The translations under genes were made by a program, and so were the position numbers. A stretch of DNA of 64,000 nucleotides from Ascarosepion bandense (taxonomy: Eukaryota > Mollusca > Cephalopoda > Sepiida > Sepiidae), in assembly GCA_037127315.1 (NCBI GenBank), contig JBBBDQ010000750.1, positions 6,279,001 through 6,343,000 of the forward strand. Reading direction: 5' to 3'. Position 1 is the stretch's first letter, and every line of letters begins with the position of its first letter. Of the stretch, positions 32,551 through 42,927 are shown piece by piece. Under the pieces are notes generated by a model, which did not search any database, was not told where the DNA came from, and was given only the letters and a program-made list of their open reading frames with translations.

Positions 32551-32940
32551 AGGGTGTCTATAAAGTCTCTTTACAATTGAAAAAATTATTACGAAAACAA
32601 ATGAACAAATATGTGGAAATTGTTACAAAATAAATAGTAGTTTTTTTAACTAATTTAATACACCTCTATATATATTAGTTGTTCGAAGCACGTCAAGATG
32701 CTACTTGATTGATGTTTTCCCAAGATGTTTTTGATTGTCCATTTCTCCCTTTATCCAACAGCATTCCTGTCTCCATATATCTCTTGTGCCATGCATGAAT
32801 TGGCAGTCATGGCGGTGAATTTCTTCCATATTTAGTTCTGTAGTTTCAGTGAGTCTGTGTATTCGATTTTGTTTCAATAAACCGTGACACACATTGTGCC
32901 TTTTCTTGAGGAGTCGCTATTTTTTAGGGGTTCATATAAC
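32551..32940 (-). pseudogene. Tc1/mariner-type transposase N-terminal fragment
   Basis: A terminal motif CAGGGTGTCTATAAAGTC starts near 32551. On the minus strand, HGLLKQNRIHRLTETTELNM, then FMHGTRDIWRQECC and MDNQKHLGKTSIK correspond to the N-terminal helix-turn-helix and linker of Tc1/mariner-superfamily transposases (family members read W..K...T........GRPRTS..). The catalytic domain is deleted. Its terminus resembles that of 18576-19452 only in CAGGGTG. Confidence 0.65.
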
Positions 32941-32994
32941 AGTACCTCTTTCCTCAATAGAATGCAATGTGGATAAAAAAAACTGCGAACCTGA

Positions 32995-33740
32995 AGGATA
33001 CTACCACCACCTTTAAATTTTGTTTTTCATTTTTTTTTTTTTTTTCGGTGCAGTCTTATCGCTTACACCCTAAACTTTCCGATTAACAAAAAAAATTTCA
33101 ATATTTAAACAATTTGGGGGGGGGGGGGCTCGGTTTTTCATACAACGTTTACAGTAAATCGTTCCTCCATTTTGGAACCACTTGCCGGTACGACATTACC
33201 GCCACCTGTAAATTTGTTGATTAGCAATTTTTTAAAATTTTTGTTTTCAGTGTAATCTTATCGATTAAATCCTAAACTTTTTGATTGACAAAAAAAATTA
33301 GTAAAAATTTCAATATTTACACAATTTTAGGGGTGGGGGGCCCTCACTTTTTCATACAACCTTAAAGTAAATCGATCCTGTGCAATTAACTTTTTTGTTT
33401 GCGCATATTCAACAACTGAATCCTTTGTAAAATTTTTGAATAAAGTCATTCTTGGAGTTTCCAAGGAAGATGCCATTGTAAGAACTGAAGAAAACTTGAA
33501 AAAGACAAAAACAAGAGCAACAACTTGTCCCAAAAAAACCAAAACAAAGCGACCCCAATGCAAGTGGTTCCAAAATGGAGGATCGATTTACTATAACGTA
33601 TGAGAAACTGGGCCCCACCTAAAATTGTTTAAATATTGAAATTTTCCAAATTTTCTTTGATAATCTGAAACTTTAAGGTGTAATTAAGATTGCATTGAAA
33701 AAAGTAAAAAATTAAAAACAACAAATTTAAAGGTAGTGGT
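32995..33740. repeat. Local repeat: two direct copies and one inverted
   Basis: ccaccacctttaaattttgt, tgcagtcttatcgcttacac, caatatttaaacaatttggg and taaatcgttcctccattttg (32995-33185) recur in the same order at 33197-33385 and inverted at 33565-33740. The outer copies can pair, giving a large imperfect hairpin. A G run of 14 lies at 33115-33128. Confidence 0.75.
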
Positions 33741-34043
33741 AGTCTCTTTCAGATCGGCCAAAAAAACTTTGATAAATACTGAGTCAGTATAACAAATCTG
33801 ATTAAGATATCTCATCAATTGCCTTTCTAATATATTTTTTAAATAGTAAAGATACTTTATGGATACTTGTACATATGTTTGCATTTGTATTGCTCTTTCT
33901 GATATCGTTCTAAGCATAAATATTGCATTTGTTTTTTTCCAGCATCCTTCATGAACCCAAATTTTTCTTGTCCTATTTCCAGTCTAATTCTGTTGTCCCC
34001 TCTATTCACCAGAATTTGGGTGATAAGTTTTGTTATATGTTAC
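33741..34043. other. Non-coding, nothing recognised
   Basis: AT-rich DNA with no supported gene. Confidence 0.5.
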
Positions 34044-34428
34044 TAGCAGTATAGCCCGGCATCGCTCGGGTGTAATGAAAGCTTTAAAACTAATCCATGG
34101 TCCTAGAGCTCAAATACTTGAGACATTGGGACGAAAGACTAAAAAGCAATAGTTGTCTCCAGTTAAAGCAAAACCATACACTGAAAGAAAAATGAATGGA
34201 TGTAAATCAAATTTTGATTTCCTGTTATCAATATCAAATAATTTTTTCATCATAAACTGAATTTTGAAGGCTAAATAAGTCCACTGAGTAAATGGTATCA
34301 TGGCTGAGACTAAGAACTACAATTATACCTACTTAGAGCCAAACCCGAAGCAAAAACTAAAATAAAAGGGCTGAAAAAAATACCGACATACAGGCAGATA
34401 AACAGACACACACACACAAACATCTTGC

Positions 34429-34471
<43 letters not shown>

Positions 34472-34935
34472 CAAACATATGCTGTTAAATATAAGAGACA
34501 ATGAATGTCTATTATGTTTAATCATGAGCCGTTCTAAACGTCGTATTTTGACTTTAATTTCAGTTGAAAATAAAGACAAAAATTCTCCAACATTTAGATA
34601 ATTTTTTATTAATTTGCTTCTAAGCTTTCAGCTTACATGAGCCATCTTCAGAGAGGTTATTTAGACTGTAATACAATAACATCCACCATCACCGACGATT
34701 TTATTTTGTGTTGACATAAAACTCCGCTTGGCAATGGCAATAGTTACCAAAAATAATAAATGCAGTTCTCAAATTTGCAATGTGGTTATCCAAATGTTGG
34801 AGAATTTTTGTCTTTGTTTTCAACTGAAATTAAAGCCAAAATACGACATTTAGAACAGCTCATGATTAAACATAAGACATTCATTATCTCTTATATTTAA
34901 CAGCATATGTTTAGAAATTATTTGCTGCCTTGATA

Positions 34936-34978
<43 letters not shown>

Positions 34979-35290
34979 ATATATATTATCGATTTTCTGC
35001 ACTATTGTAAGTACTGCAACCTTGAAACTTCTGAATATCGTTTCTTATTTCTTTGTCTATGAGTGTATCAGATTTGATTAAAATCGGACCACTCCTTCTA
35101 TAACCCGATTCTTTTGATTATCAATTTTCGATATTTATCGGGGGGTACCTCAACACAAAACTTAGCTAAGAACACTTGCAGACACTTATAGTACAACTGT
35201 GTAAATTTTCAAGAAAATCAGTTCAGCCATTTTGGAGTCTATAGGTAACGGACACACACAAAGTTCCATTTATAAATAAGTTTAGATTTA
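34044..35290 (+). mobile_element. Dispersed element 'actagcagtatagcccgg', copy 4, split
   Basis: Long-form copy. It starts actagcagtatagcccggca and holds the extra block shared with 21990-22250. It then breaks at its central (TA)n (34434) and resumes at 34975 (attatcgattttctgcacta), ending near 35290. The intervening 34470-34940 is a fold-back element, so that element inserted into this copy's (TA)n tract. Confidence 0.8.
34470..34940. mobile_element. Fold-back element copy 2
   Basis: Left arm ttcaaacatatgctgttaaa, then aatcatgagccgttctaaac; right arm inverted (cagctcatgattaaacataa, then ttaacagcatatgtttagaa) and ending ttgatacacta before (TA)n. The interior matches 17580-17750 (catcttcagagaggttattt). 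Both flanks are (TA)n, from the host element. No protein is encoded. Confidence 0.85.
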
Positions 35291-35880
35291 GATTAGGCTG
35301 GTCGTCTAATAGAGTTCGCATTCATTTGCACCTAGCTTCTTATGCAACACAATGAAAATGAATCAACTGAGATCTCCTGGTATATCAACACTGTTGTATA
35401 TTTCATATATTATGTCTGTAATTTATTTTTTAATTTAGCTGTTTCTCTTTTATTGATCCTGATTGATCAACCAGTTTTCTTATTTATATATCCCTTAATT
35501 GTTGATATTTTGAAAGGATTTTTTTTTTTTAAACTACAATATTTTTCTTTAAAACAAAAGCAATACAATTTCTACAATAGTCTTTCTTAGGAATACTATG
35601 TTTTTTGAGCTTAATGAATAAATAATTGAATAAACAAGGTTTTCTTCGCCATGTGCGATAGTGGGGACAAGCTCCTATCTATAAAATTCTCCCATGGTAT
35701 GCTTGTTCAAATAGCCACTGACAACTAAGTCTAGCTCCTGGCATACTCCTCATGGAACTGACAGGAGAGAGGATGAAAGGCGGGTCACTAGCACCTCATA
35801 ACCAGTTGCTTTAGGCAGGTTGAGCTCATCAGCCTGGGAAAGCAATTCAACTAGGGGAAGGAAAACCCTCATTTCAAACC
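35291..35880. other. Non-coding, nothing recognised
   Basis: AT-rich to 35640, then a more GC-balanced stretch running into the LINE. No coding sense was recognised before 35881. Confidence 0.5.
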
Positions 35881-37420
35881 TCCATTGCTTTGCAACCATA
35901 TCCAATCATGGAAAAGGCTTCAGGAGTAAACCTCGAGATGCCATTGAGTGCCTACCTGTTGTGGAAGAGTTCAACACTGAACTGATGATAGAGGAACTCA
36001 GCAAGGTCATTAACAGCTTGGCCACAGGGAAAGCCCCAGGCAGTGATGGAATTCCTCCTGATCTTATCAAGCAGTATGAAACTATCCTACTGCTTCCTCT
36101 GCATGAAGTCCTCTGCCAGTGCTGGAAAGAAAGTTCTGTATGACAGGACATGAGGTATGCTGTGATCATCACCCTCTACAAGAACAAAGGCAAGTGAAGA
36201 GACTGCAACAATTTCTCTATTATTTATCATGGGCAAAGTCATCTTGTTCCATCTGCGCAAACTTGCTGAACATGTTTACCAAGAGTCGCAGTGCAGCTTC
36301 TGAGCTGAACAATCAACAGTACACATGCTCTTCTCACTCCGTCAGCTCTAGGAGCTTCTGAAGCATGCATTTGGCACATCATGGAAAGAGATTTACCTGT
36401 ATACGAGATCAGATGGTAGGCTTTTCAGTCTCGCCCATCTCAGAGTCAGGACCAAAGTATGAAAAGTCCCTATCAGATACATATTGTTTGCTGATGATGC
36501 AGCATTTAGTATCCCATACCTAGCATAAATTTCAGTCACAGATGGATCATATCTTTCAGGCCTGCAGAGACTTTGGGCTGACCATTATCTTGAAAAAGAC
36601 AAACGTCCTGGGTCAAGGTACCACAGCACCACAGTCATCACCATCAATGACTATGAGCTGAATGCGGTCCCTCAGTTTACCTACCTTGGCTCTACCATCA
36701 CTGACAATCTCTCTCGAGACATAGAGCTCGACAAGAGAATTGGGAAGACAGCCTAGCTCTTGTGCACCTCACAACACTTGTTTGGACCAACTCCAAGCTG
36801 ACTGTGAAGACAAAGGTGGCAGTGAACAACACCTGTATCATCAGCATACAGCAGTGAGACATGGACCTCATACGCCAGGCAAGAAAGACATCACCTTCCA
36901 CATGAGAATTATCTGCTGTATATTGAGAATATCATGGCAAGACAAGGTGCCCAACACTGAGGTCCTGTCTCGCACAGGTTTGCCTAACTATGTTCACACT
37001 CTTTAAACAATGTAGACTTCACTGGCTAGGTCATGTCCATCTCCTGCCAGATGACTGCATCCCAAAAGACCTCCTGTATAGAGAGCTGGCCTCTGGAAGA
37101 AGACCCACTGGGTGACTGCAGTATAGTGATATCATTAAATGCAACATGAAATTTGTAGGCATCAACACAGTCATGGGAGAGCGTGACAGTCAACCAGTCC
37201 AAGTGGAAAGGAACCCTGACCAAACAACTCAAATCAGGGGAGGAGCAGCTGATACAAGTCACAGCTCCAACAGACCAGAAACAAAACATAAATGCAGCCT
37301 CCGCAACAGAGGCTGTCACTCCTGCATCAGCTTCTACAGTTATAGATATCAATGTCCCAGCCAAGCAGACAACTAGGATGCTACCCATGGTCAACCCTGA
37401 CTGATGGAGGCTTAAAACAA
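35881..37420 (+). pseudogene. LINE reverse transcriptase with C-terminal zinc finger, decayed
   Basis: VINSLATGKAPGSDGIPPDL (36010-36060) is the fingers motif of non-LTR reverse transcriptases. LLPLHEVLCQCWKES and ITLYKNKGK follow, then after frameshifts ISWQDKVPNTEVLSRTGLP (36930-36990), LHWLGHVHLLP-like sequence, and a terminal Cys/His block (CSLRNRGCHSC, about 37290) matching the C2HC finger at the end of this LINE class. The catalytic YADD region (about 36490) reads only as ADDA. Many stops; about 1.5 kb remains, with no endonuclease domain. Confidence 0.85.
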
Positions 37421-37721
37421 TGTCTGTAATCTTGTCACTACCAAAATCATCTAAGGCTACCAGTGTTTTGTCCAAAACAAAGGTGGGGAAAAAATTTATT
37501 TTGCAAATTCAGTCTCACAAATCCAAAAGACAAGAAATAGTATAGTCACAAATCAGATTTTCAAGTACATCAAAATGAAAAAAGGGTAAAAAAAAATTAA
37601 AACGTACAAATCTTAATACAGGAAATTCACTCGCTTTTGCTCACAAACATAAAAACAAATAAACTCACATTTATCAAGATAAGCAGTGGTTTTTTAGTGA
37701 AGAAGTAATTTTTGTAATTAG
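37421..37721. other. Non-coding, nothing recognised
   Basis: Spacer between the LINE and a SINE; AT-rich. Confidence 0.5.
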
Positions 37722-37971
37722 TTGTGGTACAGTTGAATTTGTTGCATTCACTTACACATAAATACCCCTGCAAAAGGTATTAATCCATCGCTTCTCCCTA
37801 TGGGTTAAATAGCAGAATAGATTGGGTTCTATGGCCTTGGTTGGCAATCAGTCTACCACAGAAAGTCATAGCAACATACTGTGAGAAAATCTTCTGCCCA
37901 GTCAGTCATGTCTCTTTCAAGATATCATCACCCAAGCCTGTATCATTTATGGCACTTAACTGACTGACTGA
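37722..37971 (+). mobile_element. tRNA-derived SINE, head deleted
   Basis: Begins ttgtggtacag and jumps directly to ttgaatttgttgcattcact, so about 45 bases including the B box are missing. Body and TGAC tail are intact. Confidence 0.8.
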
Positions 37972-38100
37972 GTTGGAGAAGATAAAAATAATTACCATAT
38001 GTTAGGTATACTTAAGGCAGTAATTATTGAGGATTTATTTTTATTCTTTTTCCTTTTATTCAGTAAACAGGGCATAAACTCTTTCTTTCTTTTTCTTTTT

Positions 38101-38395
38101 GAACTCGGCTCCCTGATTCAACTAGAATTCGAATCGGGGAGCTGAGTTCGAATTCTAGTTGAATTCGTTGCATTCACTTATGCACAAATACCCTTGGAAA
38201 AGGTATTAATCCGTCTCTTCCCTCCAGTTATGGGTTAAGTAATAGGACAGATTGGGTTCTATAGCCTTGGCTGGCAACCAATCTACCGCAGGATGTAATG
38301 GCAACCTACTGTGGGATAATCTTCTGCACAGTCATGTCTCTTTTGAGATATGATTGCCCAAGCATGTAATACGTATGGCACTTAACTGACTGACT
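38101..38395 (+). mobile_element. tRNA-derived SINE with inverted head stub
   Basis: 38134-38395 is a plus-strand SINE from its B-box region (gagctgagttcgaattctag) to the TGAC tail. It is preceded at 38101-38133 by the reverse complement of the same head segment, giving a 30-base palindrome. The junction suggests a template switch or an inverted partial duplication. Confidence 0.8.
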
Positions 38396-38479
38396 ATATT
38401 TCTGAGATGAGCTATTGTAACTATTTACATTGTTCAGAGTGTTGTCTTCATATTGCCATATCCACAAGTCTTGAATCGT

Positions 38480-41230
38480 GCTTCTCACTGGAACAATCAC
38501 TGTCCCTCCTCTAGATAAGTCATCAGGAACATCTTCACCAGGCTCTCGCTTACTTTTGAAGATATATCTGAGGCATCTCCAATGTTGATTAATCTTCTGC
38601 TTTCTCGGGATTTGCTGATAGTTTTACTTGTTGACATGTTTGAACCAACAAACAGGTGCAGGTCCTTTACAATAAGAATCAAGTGCAAGCCACTGATTCC
38701 AGGGACAATCTCTAACTCGATATTGAGTTGTACATTGGCTTTGTGGGTGATTTGGAGGGTACCCATATACTGTCCCCTAACTTATATATCAGTTGTCCAC
38801 ACTCTTGTTTTGGTGGCGGCATTGAGTCACTGCCTCGTACACAGGCTCGGGGGTAGGTTCCATTGGCAGGTGTAGTGGAGGATCATACATCATCTTTGGT
38901 GTGACATTGTGCTAATACACAGCCTCTATTGTTGAGCATTGTTTCTATGTGGCAGTTTGTTTGACGTTGTGATGAGATGGTTCAACTATTTGGTTGTCAG
39001 AGGTGTCATTTGCACAGCGAAACAGATGTGAACCCCCCCACCACCACCACCACCTTCAACTCTATCAAAACTCCTTGGACGGTGTCATTGTCATTTAATA
39101 TTTCAGCAGGAGGGCCCTATTTGAAAAATAGGGTTTTTAAATAGTCAGTCATGTTGGCTATATCCTGCCAACACAATTGTCACCAAATGGTAAATCTAGT
39201 GGGAAGCACAGTTTATTCACTTTAAGGTAATGTCTGCCATCCTAATGAGTGATGTCCATCCACACTTAAAACCACACATTACTAATATCCAATTTTCTCC
39301 TTTACCATCACATTGATGATCGGTCAATTGAATGATATTCCTGGCATTCCCTGACTTAATTGCTGCTTTTTAAATCACAGGATCAACCTGTCTTGCAAAA
39401 TACAGACTCCATTTGATGCCAGATAGCAATATACTTTGAGAAAATCTTCTGCCCAGTCAGTCATGTCTGATTGCCAACCAAGGCCATAGAACCCAATCTA
39501 TTCCGCTATTTAACCCATAGGGAGAAGCGATGGATTAATACCTTTCACAGAGGTATTTATGCATAAATCTGTCTTGCAAAATACAGACTCCATCTTTGAC
39601 AGTGTATGGTCAGAGCTGTACTTACATAGATAAGTTTTACTTTCTCTCTCTTATTGCATCAAGTCATCTCTGGCACTTTCGTCAGCTTGTCTGATTAATT
39701 CTGGTAAGATTTGACCAATGTTATGCTTGTATATAAGTTATACTCGTCCTCTTCCAAATGAGCATCACTTTCCTGAGAGAGTGTCCAATATCCATTCCTG
39801 AACACATGCGGAGTCTTTGAATAAGCGCAGTTCTGTTGCTTTTCATTGAAGTGCTACATTGATGCCCTTAAGTAGAGCATGCAACCTCCACTACATCCCC
39901 ATTTAATTCTGAGGATGCTAATGTTTGCAAGGGAGCTTGAGTCAACCCATACTTCAAACTCATGTCTGTCCATACACCATATAGGGTTGTTTTGTTGTAC
40001 CCTGGTGACAATGTCCATGATCATATTTCCAGGTTTGTGGGGCATCAGTCACTTCATCATCCCACATGGACATAACAACAGTTGCTCTGCATTTATGGAA
40101 GGCAGTCACAATACGGATTCATCCACAAACAAGAAAGTGTCCAACTAATTTTCCACATATTGAAAATACTTTTTTGCATGTCACAATTTCAGGGCCCTTT
40201 GGTATTTAACTCTAATGCTTCAAATCAAGGATGTACTCCCCCTGCCAGCCAAACTTGCAAGCCAAGTACTTGGGCATTGTTCTCCAGTCATTCTGGGTCT
40301 TTGCACATTAGACAGAAGTTAGTGAGATGTTGTTTTACGCATGCTGCAGACACTAAATTTTCATTGGTATATATGTTATCAATGTAAGCTGAAGTTGCCT
40401 GTCCAATAGATTCATTTTTTACCAGCACAGTATCTACTTGGGCTTTCCTGAAACCTGTGGTACATTAAGACCAAATCTCACTCTAGTTAGGCAGTATCTT
40501 CGTTCCTTGCACATGTATTTGCAAATAGGCTTTCCCAAGATCAAGCACAGAAACATCGGGCTTTTTCTCTCAGTTTTTCCAACAGACATCAGCATGAGAA
40601 GTTTATACATCATGTCCATTTTGTTCCCCATCATTCAACAAGGAGTGAATCTTTCCTTTGCTCTTTTATACCACTATCATTAATGGGGTTAGGCCTCTTA
40701 GGAGATCAAATTCTTCCTTTGGGTAAGGTATCACCTACTCATTTGCTAACCCTAGTTTGCATTGGCATTTGTACTTGGCTGGGTTAGGTACTCAGATATT
40801 TATATACTCTGGCAGGTGTCAGCCTGACCACTTCCTTGATGTAATCCAAATGTTTGTTGAACTCTAGACTGAAGTTGGGCTCATTGATATTTATGGCCAC
40901 ACAAATGGGTGGTTTAGAAAATCTGATTTCACCCTGATATGAACCCTGTTTAGACTCTTGATAACATCCTTTCCAAGGAGTAGGTCAAACCCCAACAATT
41001 CAACTTCTATTACCAAAATATTGACTTTGGGTTACTGTCATCTAAACAAAATCTGATGCTTACAGCTCCTTGACTTTTGAGAAGCTTTTCATTAGTTAGT
41101 TGTCAACATGTGCATTTTTTGTCTGCTTCACGAACAACAGACCAATATGTTAGTAAGCAATCAAGGGCAACCCATGTGCATGAGAGCAGTGCATTTTATC
41201 CCATCAACAAAAACTAAAACATCTGGGAAG
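38480..41230 (-). pseudogene. LTR retrotransposon pol relic (Ty3/gypsy-like)
   Basis: Read on the minus strand from 41230: LLGFDLLLGKDVIKSL (after the protease region), then an RT block with KPDVSVLDLGKAYLQI and TRVRFGLNVPQ (about 40440-40560), SAYIDNIY (about 40380), an RNase-H-like block (VWTDMSLKYG, about 39975), and integrase C-terminal words (TKDDV, TTPANGTYP, GDSIWV, about 38770-38900). PR-RT-RH-IN order fits Ty3/gypsy or BEL elements; I lean to gypsy-like. Stops and frameshifts are frequent, no LTR pair is recognised, and a scrambled SINE piece interrupts it at 39433-39566. It cannot encode a working protein. Confidence 0.65.
39433..39566. mobile_element. Scrambled SINE fragment
   Basis: Plus-strand SINE tail text (aaaatcttctgcccagtcag) is joined at about 39470 to minus-strand SINE body (gattgccaaccaaggccata onward). 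The flanks both read ctgtcttgcaaaatacagac, a 20-base duplication (39391-39410 and 39571-39590), which marks the insertion. Confidence 0.7.
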
Positions 41231-41277
41231 TGTTATAACAGACAACCAGAAATGTGACAAAAATCCTTAGGTTCATT

Positions 41278-41760
41278 CAAAGAATGAAAGATGCCTTCCA
41301 AAATCTCAGAAGTATTAAGAGACAAGAAATTTTTTTTTTTTTTTTTTTTAAATGAGTAACTGGTATGTAATATCAATCCTCTTATTTAGCAGTGAGTGCT
41401 GAGCAATTTTTTTTTTTTTTTATACACATTAAGATGAGACTTTAGTCAACAGAAATGTGATTTTACAGAAGTATGCTGAGAATACGATAAACATAATTTG
41501 TAACAAGAAAGTTTTAAAGAAAATGTGAGGGAGGACACTTATAGAGAAAATTTCTGAAACATAATGAGAAAAGAGTACTTGAAGACCTTGAAACTCACAG
41601 GACATTGATGACAATAGGAGCAGATGGAAACCGCAAGTCATCTACATCATGAGCTTGAACAAGGACTGAGAGATAGTAAGGGGAAACATTTTGCTTACAT
41701 CTACAAAGGATAAAATGTTACGAAGAGCCAAGATTGGTGACATCTTGAAGGATAAGAAGA
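41278..41760 (+). pseudogene. LINE RT C-terminal fragment
   Basis: Plus strand reads RMKDAFQNLRSIKRQEI, then YVISILLFSSECWAI and LKTLKLTG-like words. These match the KDAFQKL / YVIS.LLYGSECWTI / LTGH series of the LINE at 30690. Poly(T) runs at 41331-41351 and 41406-41421 are inserted or expanded within it. Confidence 0.65.
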
Positions 41761-42249
41761 AACAAGTTACTTACCATAAAGTGCTAAATTGAAAAATATA
41801 GCAAAAAAGATATGATGACCAAGAAGAAAATCAGTTATCACTCCTCATTCTTCAGAACTCAATTGAGGACAAAACATTTACAAGTGCACAACAATTCTAT
41901 TTTGGTATATCAGTTAGTTAACTGATGAAAAAAGTCTTTAATCTACACAAATATTTATTTTTCAACACAGTCTCTTTCCTTGTCAACGCACTTAAGTCAG
42001 TGGAAAATATTAATCTTCTATGTAGATAGATCAATAAGTCAGTATCCTAATTATAAAGAAAGTATTTACTTTACACAATCAAAATTTATCTTTCAGCATA
42101 ATCGTCAATGCAATTAGTTTAGTGGCGAATATTAATCACGTGATCAAAATTTAACTAATAATTGTATGCCAGGATACAAATTTATTGACCTGCCTTAATA
42201 ATTAATCAGTATTATATCCCTACTTGAGAAAAGTCGTCTCTCTAATGAA
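41761..42249. other. Upstream region of claudin-like gene, nothing recognised
   Basis: AT-rich. cagtctctttccttgtcaac and related words recur loosely near 41970 and 42085. No promoter element can be assigned. Confidence 0.5.
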
Positions 42250-42253
42250 CTGA

Positions 42254-42350
42254 ACCAAAACTGCGTCGCCATTGTCTCTCTAACGGACACTGCGTCGCCA
42301 TTGTCTCTCTAACTGACACTGCGTCGCCATTGTCTCTCTAATGAACTGAT
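42254..42350 (+). repeat. 29-bp minisatellite, three copies
   Basis: ctgcgtcgccattgtctctc followed by taacggaca is repeated three times at 29-base spacing, with a partial copy (gtctctctaatgaactg) on each side. It lies about 330 bases upstream of the claudin-like start codon and is markedly more GC-rich than its surroundings. Confidence 0.85.
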
Positions 42351-42677
42351 GATTTGTTTCATTTTTTTTTTTTTTTTTTTTTGACTCCCACAACACAAGG
42401 TAGTTTTATCGCTCATGCTAACATTCTTCCATATATTTGAAAATTGATTACCAGACAACATATTCTTAAATTTTGTGTACCTGCCCCTCACTGGCAAACC
42501 AAACATATAATTTTCCAGTATGACATACTCACTATACATCACAGGTTTCTAATGAATAAAACTCCTCTTGTTTTCATTTCTTCAGATCCTCACCATGAGC
42601 ATCAAGGCTTTCATCAACTGAACCAGGGCTTTGAATACTTCTTTTTTTTCCTCCTCTTCTGTTGAGGATGAAGTCAA

Positions 42678-42927
42678 ATGGATGCAGACATCCAAGAGTG
42701 CAACATGAAGTCGACTGGAGGTGAATGTGGGATAGTACGGGCTCGAACTGGGCTGGAGACTGTTTGCCTATGTTTGATGTTTGTGGCTAATATTCTTTAT
42801 GCCTTAGCAGCAGTCACCCATGCCTGGTTTCAGTTGCCCCCTCACAGTTTCTATGGTCTCTGGTGGGTCAAGTTTTGTGATTATCTCCGATGTCAAATTA
42901 TACCTGCCTTCTATGCTGAAGAACCTG
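42678..42927 (+). CDS. Claudin-like gene, exon 1
   Basis: Codes for residues 1-83 plus one base of codon 84: the cytoplasmic N-terminus, first membrane helix and the GLW-C-C loop. The donor is CCTG|gtgaga. Without splicing, the frame runs on into T-rich intron sequence and codes for a meaningless Phe-rich tail. Confidence 0.8.

Noticed and set aside
37026..37475. 149-codon minus-strand frame as a gene
   Set aside because: Antisense to the LINE C-terminus on the plus strand; a shadow of it.
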